A DNA stretch of 64,000 bases from Imbricaverruca yamaguchii (lineage: Eukaryota > Arthropoda > Thecostraca > Neoverrucidae). The stretch covers positions 682,001 to 746,000 of the forward strand of contig JAOTOL010001641.1 of the NCBI GenBank assembly GCA_034440575.1, given 5' to 3'. Shown in pieces: positions 60,029 to 64,000 of the stretch (position 1 is the stretch's first letter; each line of letters opens with the position of its first letter). The notes under the pieces were generated by a model, which searched no databases, was not told where the DNA came from, and saw only the letters and a list, made by a program, of their open reading frames with translations. The position numbers and the translations under genes are program-made.

Positions 60029-61084
60029 TTTACTGGTAGTGCTTACTGGTAGCGATATTTGTGTTCATGGCGGTCTTGTTGAAATTCCACGATAAAAAAC
60101 GTAATGTGATTGAACTCGCATGAAACAGGATTTGTCTCACGTTTGTAAATGTCATCTTCTTGTGGTGTGGTGAATTAGGTGTTATTTTTAACCACCCATT
60201 TTTAAACATTTGAAACATTTAAATCCGTAAATTCCATGAAGATGCAGCCATTGCTAGATAGGCGATGTTATCAAGACTGCCATCAGGAGATGCAGTGCAG
60301 ACAGCAGAGCACGTGTTGAGATTGAATGTTGAGATTGAACTCTAGATTGGATAGATGATTGGGATTGAGATTGAACACACCGGGAGCCGCTGGTCTCGCA
60401 GTCGACCAGCATGCCCCCCCTCCGGTTGTTGTCGGCGCAAGTGCGTGGGACGGTACAGTAGAGCGTAATGACCGAGGTGCTTAACCATAACGAGCCAGGC
60501 TAAGCATCCTGGTTTGCGCTTTTACGATTCCAGATAATTCGCTTCCTCCTTCGATCTGCACAGGTGCGTGCCAGTCGGGTCCAACTGGGCTGATAAAAAA
60601 ACGTCATGAGAAGGAGCTGGTGGTCGGGATCTGGCCGGACGGTGCGCAGCCTTGTCGGGCATGAAAATCGAAAATATTGTGGTAAAAGAATGTAATCCTC
60701 CTTACACATACATATGGCGGATACTTCAGAGAAGATATTCTCGTAAAACCTGGGAATTTTTTGTTAAATGGATGTAGTTATGAGCAAAAGCAACGTACGA
60801 CTTCACAGTATCAAATATTAAGCTTCCAAACACTTTTTTATAACATACTTTTTGATGTGAAGACCTTGAAAGCCCTTGTAAGCTTCGAGTGCAGGCTCTT
60901 CGGGTAAGTTCCGTTTCACTGCTCGCTTGCGGACCTAAGTTTCACGACTTCAGTTCTTGTATTTGAGATCAACTGCCTGTGAGACCATCATGCTGATCGG
61001 TGTTGCGTCAGAAAATCTTCAATGAACCTTTAGGACAGCATTAGAGCGCATAGCTACGAGCGGGTGCGGGGACTCTGTCATACC
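60029..61084. other. Intergenic DNA, no gene recognised
   Basis: Includes a small GATTGAGATTGAAC-type repeat at 60310-60380. No other feature. Confidence 0.45.
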
Positions 61085-61265
61085 CATACATGCAGGTACA
61101 TCAAGTCTACATGATCCTCTCCATCCTTTCTGTCCATGTCACATCCATACATGCAGGTACATCAAGTCTACATGATCCTCCCCATCCTTTCTGTCCATGT
61201 CACATCCATACATGCAGGTACGTCAAGGCTACATGATCCTCCCCATCCTCTCTGTCCACTTCATG
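61085..61265 (+). repeat. 61-bp tandem repeat, three units
   Basis: CATACATGCAGGTAC recurs at 61085, 61146 and 61207. The units share CTACATGATCCTCYCCATCC, with only a few changes. Confidence 0.93.
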
Positions 61266-61542
61266 GTCTTAACCACTAGCCCTATGAGACAAGGCGGCGC
61301 TTGCCCCTCCACTTTCAGCAGCGTGCCCGCGCTGCTGGTCACGCCTGATGACATGGGTGGCGCTGCTGGTGCTGATGACATGCCCGCCCGCTGTTGCCTG
61401 TCCGCCCGCTGTTGCGTGTCGCCTGCGTTCTTGCCAGTCGAATAACGAACCTGTGGCCCATTGTCGACCGTTTTGCTCCAGTGCATTGCTGCTTATTCAC
61501 TGCGTTGTCCTTTCTGTGATATTTACACACATTGGTGGAATT

Positions 61543-62380
61543 TTAATCCGCGCCGTCTTTCCTGTCAAATCCTCACACCCGTCTCGGGGGGGGGGTTGAA
61601 GACCCCCTCTCTAAAATACAAACTAAGCATCGCACAAAAACGCAAGAGGTGTCATCGGAAAGCGCTCGACGAGTAGGGTCCAGGTCCACCCTCCAAAGCA
61701 ATTTCCTACCAAAAGTGACGTCACCAGGGGGCTAGATTTTCACGACTTTTCACGACTTACAGTATGTTTTTGACTCTGGGGAGTTCATTTTGGGGGATAC
61801 ATGAAAAAAAATTATTTGGAATGAGAAAAGGACAGCGAAATCGACCAGGGCTATTTCCCCCCCCCCAAATATTTTCTTTTCTTCCAAATTTCAAAATATT
61901 GAGTTTTCAAGTTTTCTTCAATTTTTTTTCCAATGGGTAGAGCAGACCGAGAAACGTTGTTGGAAGTCAACTTGCCCTAATAAAAAATGTTTACTTTAGC
62001 CAGAGTCCTCTATTTGAACTGCAATTTGGCAAACACGCAACATTTATATGTAGTCAAAAACGAAAAAATGAAGAATTCAACTGGTACATTTTGTTGCATC
62101 CGTAATGATAAGCAAACGCTGGAAATTTCATTAAAAAAAATATCCGTTTAAGCGTGACGACTGGTTTAACTTTTTTGGAAGTGACCTCACTTGACCTTGA
62201 CTAACTCGTTGACCCTAGATGACCTGACCTAAAAATTGTGAATCAGCATGTCAAATTGATGTGGGAAATGTATGACAAATTTGGGCGCTCTGCCGCGCGC
62301 CGTTCGTCCACTATCCGCGAAAAACCTGAGGGGGTGGGGCGGTTGAAGACACCTCCCTCCCCCGAGACGGGACGGGTTAA
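61543..62380 (+). mobile_element. Family A TTAA MITE, copy 5
   Basis: TTAA at 61543-61546 and 62377-62380, 838 bp. It starts TTAATCCGCGCCGTCTTTCC and ends CGAGACGGGACGGGTTAA. It keeps TGACGTCA, TTGACCTTGACTAACTCG and poly-G/poly-C tracts. Confidence 0.9.
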
Positions 62381-62500
62381 TGAAATTTGCAGCGTTAGCC
62401 GGTGCTAGTCGAGTACCAACTACATGACGGTGATGCAAATTAACGTCTGCGGTTACCAGGTGGCACTCAAGCACCACCTACAATAAGTGGAGCAAAGTTG

Positions 62501-62683
62501 GCGTGTGCGTACGTTTGCGTGTGCGTACGTTTACGTTCACGTATGGGTGTGGCGTCGCGCGTGTGGGTCGGCCTGGCGGACCGGACCCTATGGACACTGG
62601 AGGCCAGGCCGGCCAGTAGGCCGCGGTGGTCCACCAGTCCGTCGGTCGGGCCGTGCCGCCGACCCTCGACACCGCGCCGTGGC
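62501..62683 (+). repeat. Exact 183-bp duplication, copy 1
   Basis: Appears identical to 63004-63186 at an offset of 503 bp. It includes the end of the GTGCGTACGTTT tract and the GC-rich block with GGCCTGGCGGACCGGACCC and GTCGGTCGGGCCGTGCCGCC. Confidence 0.93.
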
Positions 62684-62845
62684 GTTGTATGGTAAAAAGA
62701 GGCCTCAAAACTGCAAAGGCACCACCTAGGAATATTGGAAATCTTCGTTAGCGTTAACACACAGTAGCTTATTACATAAAATAGTGTAATGTGTTGCATA
62801 ACATGGCGTGTAGACTATGCGGACTGATGGTTGAGGTGTACGGGT

Positions 62846-63045
62846 TTTTGTTTGTGCGTGTGCGTACGTGTATGTGTGCGTACATGAACGTGTGCGCACA
62901 TGGACGTGTGCGTGTGCGTGCGTGTGCATGTGCGTACGTGTTCGTACGTCTGCGTGCGTGTGCGTACGTGTGTATGTGCGTACGTGTGTATGTGCGTACG
63001 TGTGCGTGTGCGTACGTTTGCGTGTGCGTACGTTTACGTTCACGT
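62846..63045 (+). repeat. Alternating GTGCGTACGTGT tract, Z-DNA prone
   Basis: About 200 bp of near-perfect purine-pyrimidine alternation (GTGTGCGTACGTGTATGTGC and similar). Periodic frames on both strands (Cys/Val/Arg or Thr/His/Arg rich) arise from the repeat, including the 237-codon minus-strand frame 62726-63439. Confidence 0.92.
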
Positions 63046-63186
63046 ATGGGTGTGGCGTCGCGCGTGTGGGTCGGCCTGGCGGACCGGACCCTATGGACAC
63101 TGGAGGCCAGGCCGGCCAGTAGGCCGCGGTGGTCCACCAGTCCGTCGGTCGGGCCGTGCCGCCGACCCTCGACACCGCGCCGTGGC
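63004..63186 (+). repeat. Exact 183-bp duplication, copy 2
   Basis: Partner of 62501-62683. Identity ends at GCCGTGGC, after which the copies read GTTGTAT (first) and CTTGACT (second). Confidence 0.93.
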
Positions 63187-63639
63187 CTTGACTCGAGTCT
63201 CGCTCGGCCGGCAGCTGGCTCATGACGTCACGCTTGTGATTCAGCCGTGCGCCGTCAGCTGGCTTGCGTCCTGCAGCGACACGCGCCTGCCACCGGCGCG
63301 CTAGTGCTGGATTGAGACACCCGCGGTTGTGCGTGGGCGGTGCCTGCGTGACTGACAAGGTTTCGCTAATTTGGAGTCGGATTGGGGTGGTGCCAGGTGC
63401 CAATGACACTGGGTCTAGCTCTTTAGGACACAGCTTCACGACTGCTTATTTGGCAGCATCTCCTGGTATGTAAATTTATTTGTGAACTGGACTCGGGATA
63501 TTGCTGAATTCCTGACCACTTCACAGCTGAAATTACGTCTAACTGGACAAGCCCTGGCGGATGTAAGGACACATGCATGGGTGCAATTGTATTGGGTGTT
63601 TGTCCTGGCGGCTGTGCGGTGCCTCGTGTTGATGGTGTA

Positions 63640-64000
63640 CTGTGCTGTCTCGCACTCTCCAGTGACCGGTGCCGCACTCGTCACAGAGGCGCACAACGCG
63701 AGGTGCCGCCACGTCGCCCACGCGCTACCTACCGCCAGCTAACCGCTGGACACCCTTCGCAGGCACGATGCCGGCGCCGGCGTTCGTCAGTCGATAGATG
63801 AGCCGCCCGCCGACTTGCCACCCCCGTACATGAGGACTCGCCAAAGTACGCGGGCGCGTGCTAGTAAGCCGCGCTCGTCGCCGGCGGCGCCGCGGGCGGG
63901 CCGCGCGCGCCGGCCGGCCGCGCTGCCGCAGAAGATAGCGCGCCTCGCCGGCCGCGCTCGCTCCGGCCGCCCACCGTGCCAACCCAGCGAGCGCACCCGA
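63640..64000. other. CpG-rich block at the window end
   Basis: Very CpG-dense (for example GCGCGCGCCGGCCGGCCGCG near 63905). It may be a CpG island or first exon of a gene beyond the window. Open frames exist on both strands, and none has a recognisable domain. Confidence 0.35.

Noticed and set aside
62726..63439. 237-codon minus-strand frame rich in Thr, His and Arg
   Set aside because: It runs through the alternating GTGCGTACGT tract and the duplicated GC-rich block. The frame follows from repeat structure.

Overview
This window is repeat-dominated, non-coding nuclear DNA from an animal, most likely an arthropod. The reasons are the absence of operon-style gene packing, tRNA-derived SINEs with Pol III A and B boxes, CR1-like and Jockey/I-like non-LTR retrotransposons, DNA transposons and MITEs, a long AT/GT microsatellite and a short interspersed (TTAGG)n tract, which is the arthropod-type telomere unit. 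The arthropod call is an inference, and I cannot name the species. I found no intact host protein-coding gene, rRNA or functional tRNA. Almost all open frames are chance frames or translations of repeats.

Layout. 0-5 kb: a 3.2-kb DNA transposon (1712-4879) with ~300-bp inverted ends and a twice-frameshifted transposase gene. 5-9 kb: a CTCF-like motif, one copy of a 195-bp repeat, a tiny LINE-tail element and a TTAA-ended MITE (family B). 9-33 kb: AT-rich, CpG-poor old repeats holding decayed CR1 fragments (18.6-19.1 and 23.1-24.4 kb), several SINEs, two family A MITEs (14.7 and 25.9 kb) and one isolated CpG-rich block (30.5 kb). 33-47 kb: a family B MITE with a second TTAA MITE nested in it, a family A MITE, three SINEs with good tRNA-like heads, a 27-bp and a 61-bp tandem repeat, and a duplicated block ending in C-rich minisatellites. 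47-56 kb: CR1 and Jockey fragments, another family A MITE, a compound family B insertion, a microsatellite and the 3' part of an RNase H-bearing LINE (55.2-56.0 kb). 56-64 kb: a diverged repeat, GC-rich blocks, pyrimidine-rich and 61-bp tandem repeats, a family A MITE, a Z-DNA-prone GT/CG tract and an exact 183-bp duplication.

The most interesting pattern joins many of these pieces. The LINE at 55.2-56.0 kb ends in a short stem-loop plus an A/C-rich tail. The same fold ends several tRNA-headed SINEs here, with paired changes in the stems. It also occurs as very small stand-alone insertions of 37-55 bp; four have 12-15 bp target-site duplications and no tRNA head or LINE coding part. This suggests the 3' hairpin alone is enough for retroposition by the LINE machinery. 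A second theme is two TTAA-targeting MITE families (A and B). Both spread nuclear-receptor half-sites, including TCAAGGTCA, and family A also carries a TGACGTCA motif.

All similarities were found by eye within the window. Boundaries are approximate unless flanking duplications are stated.
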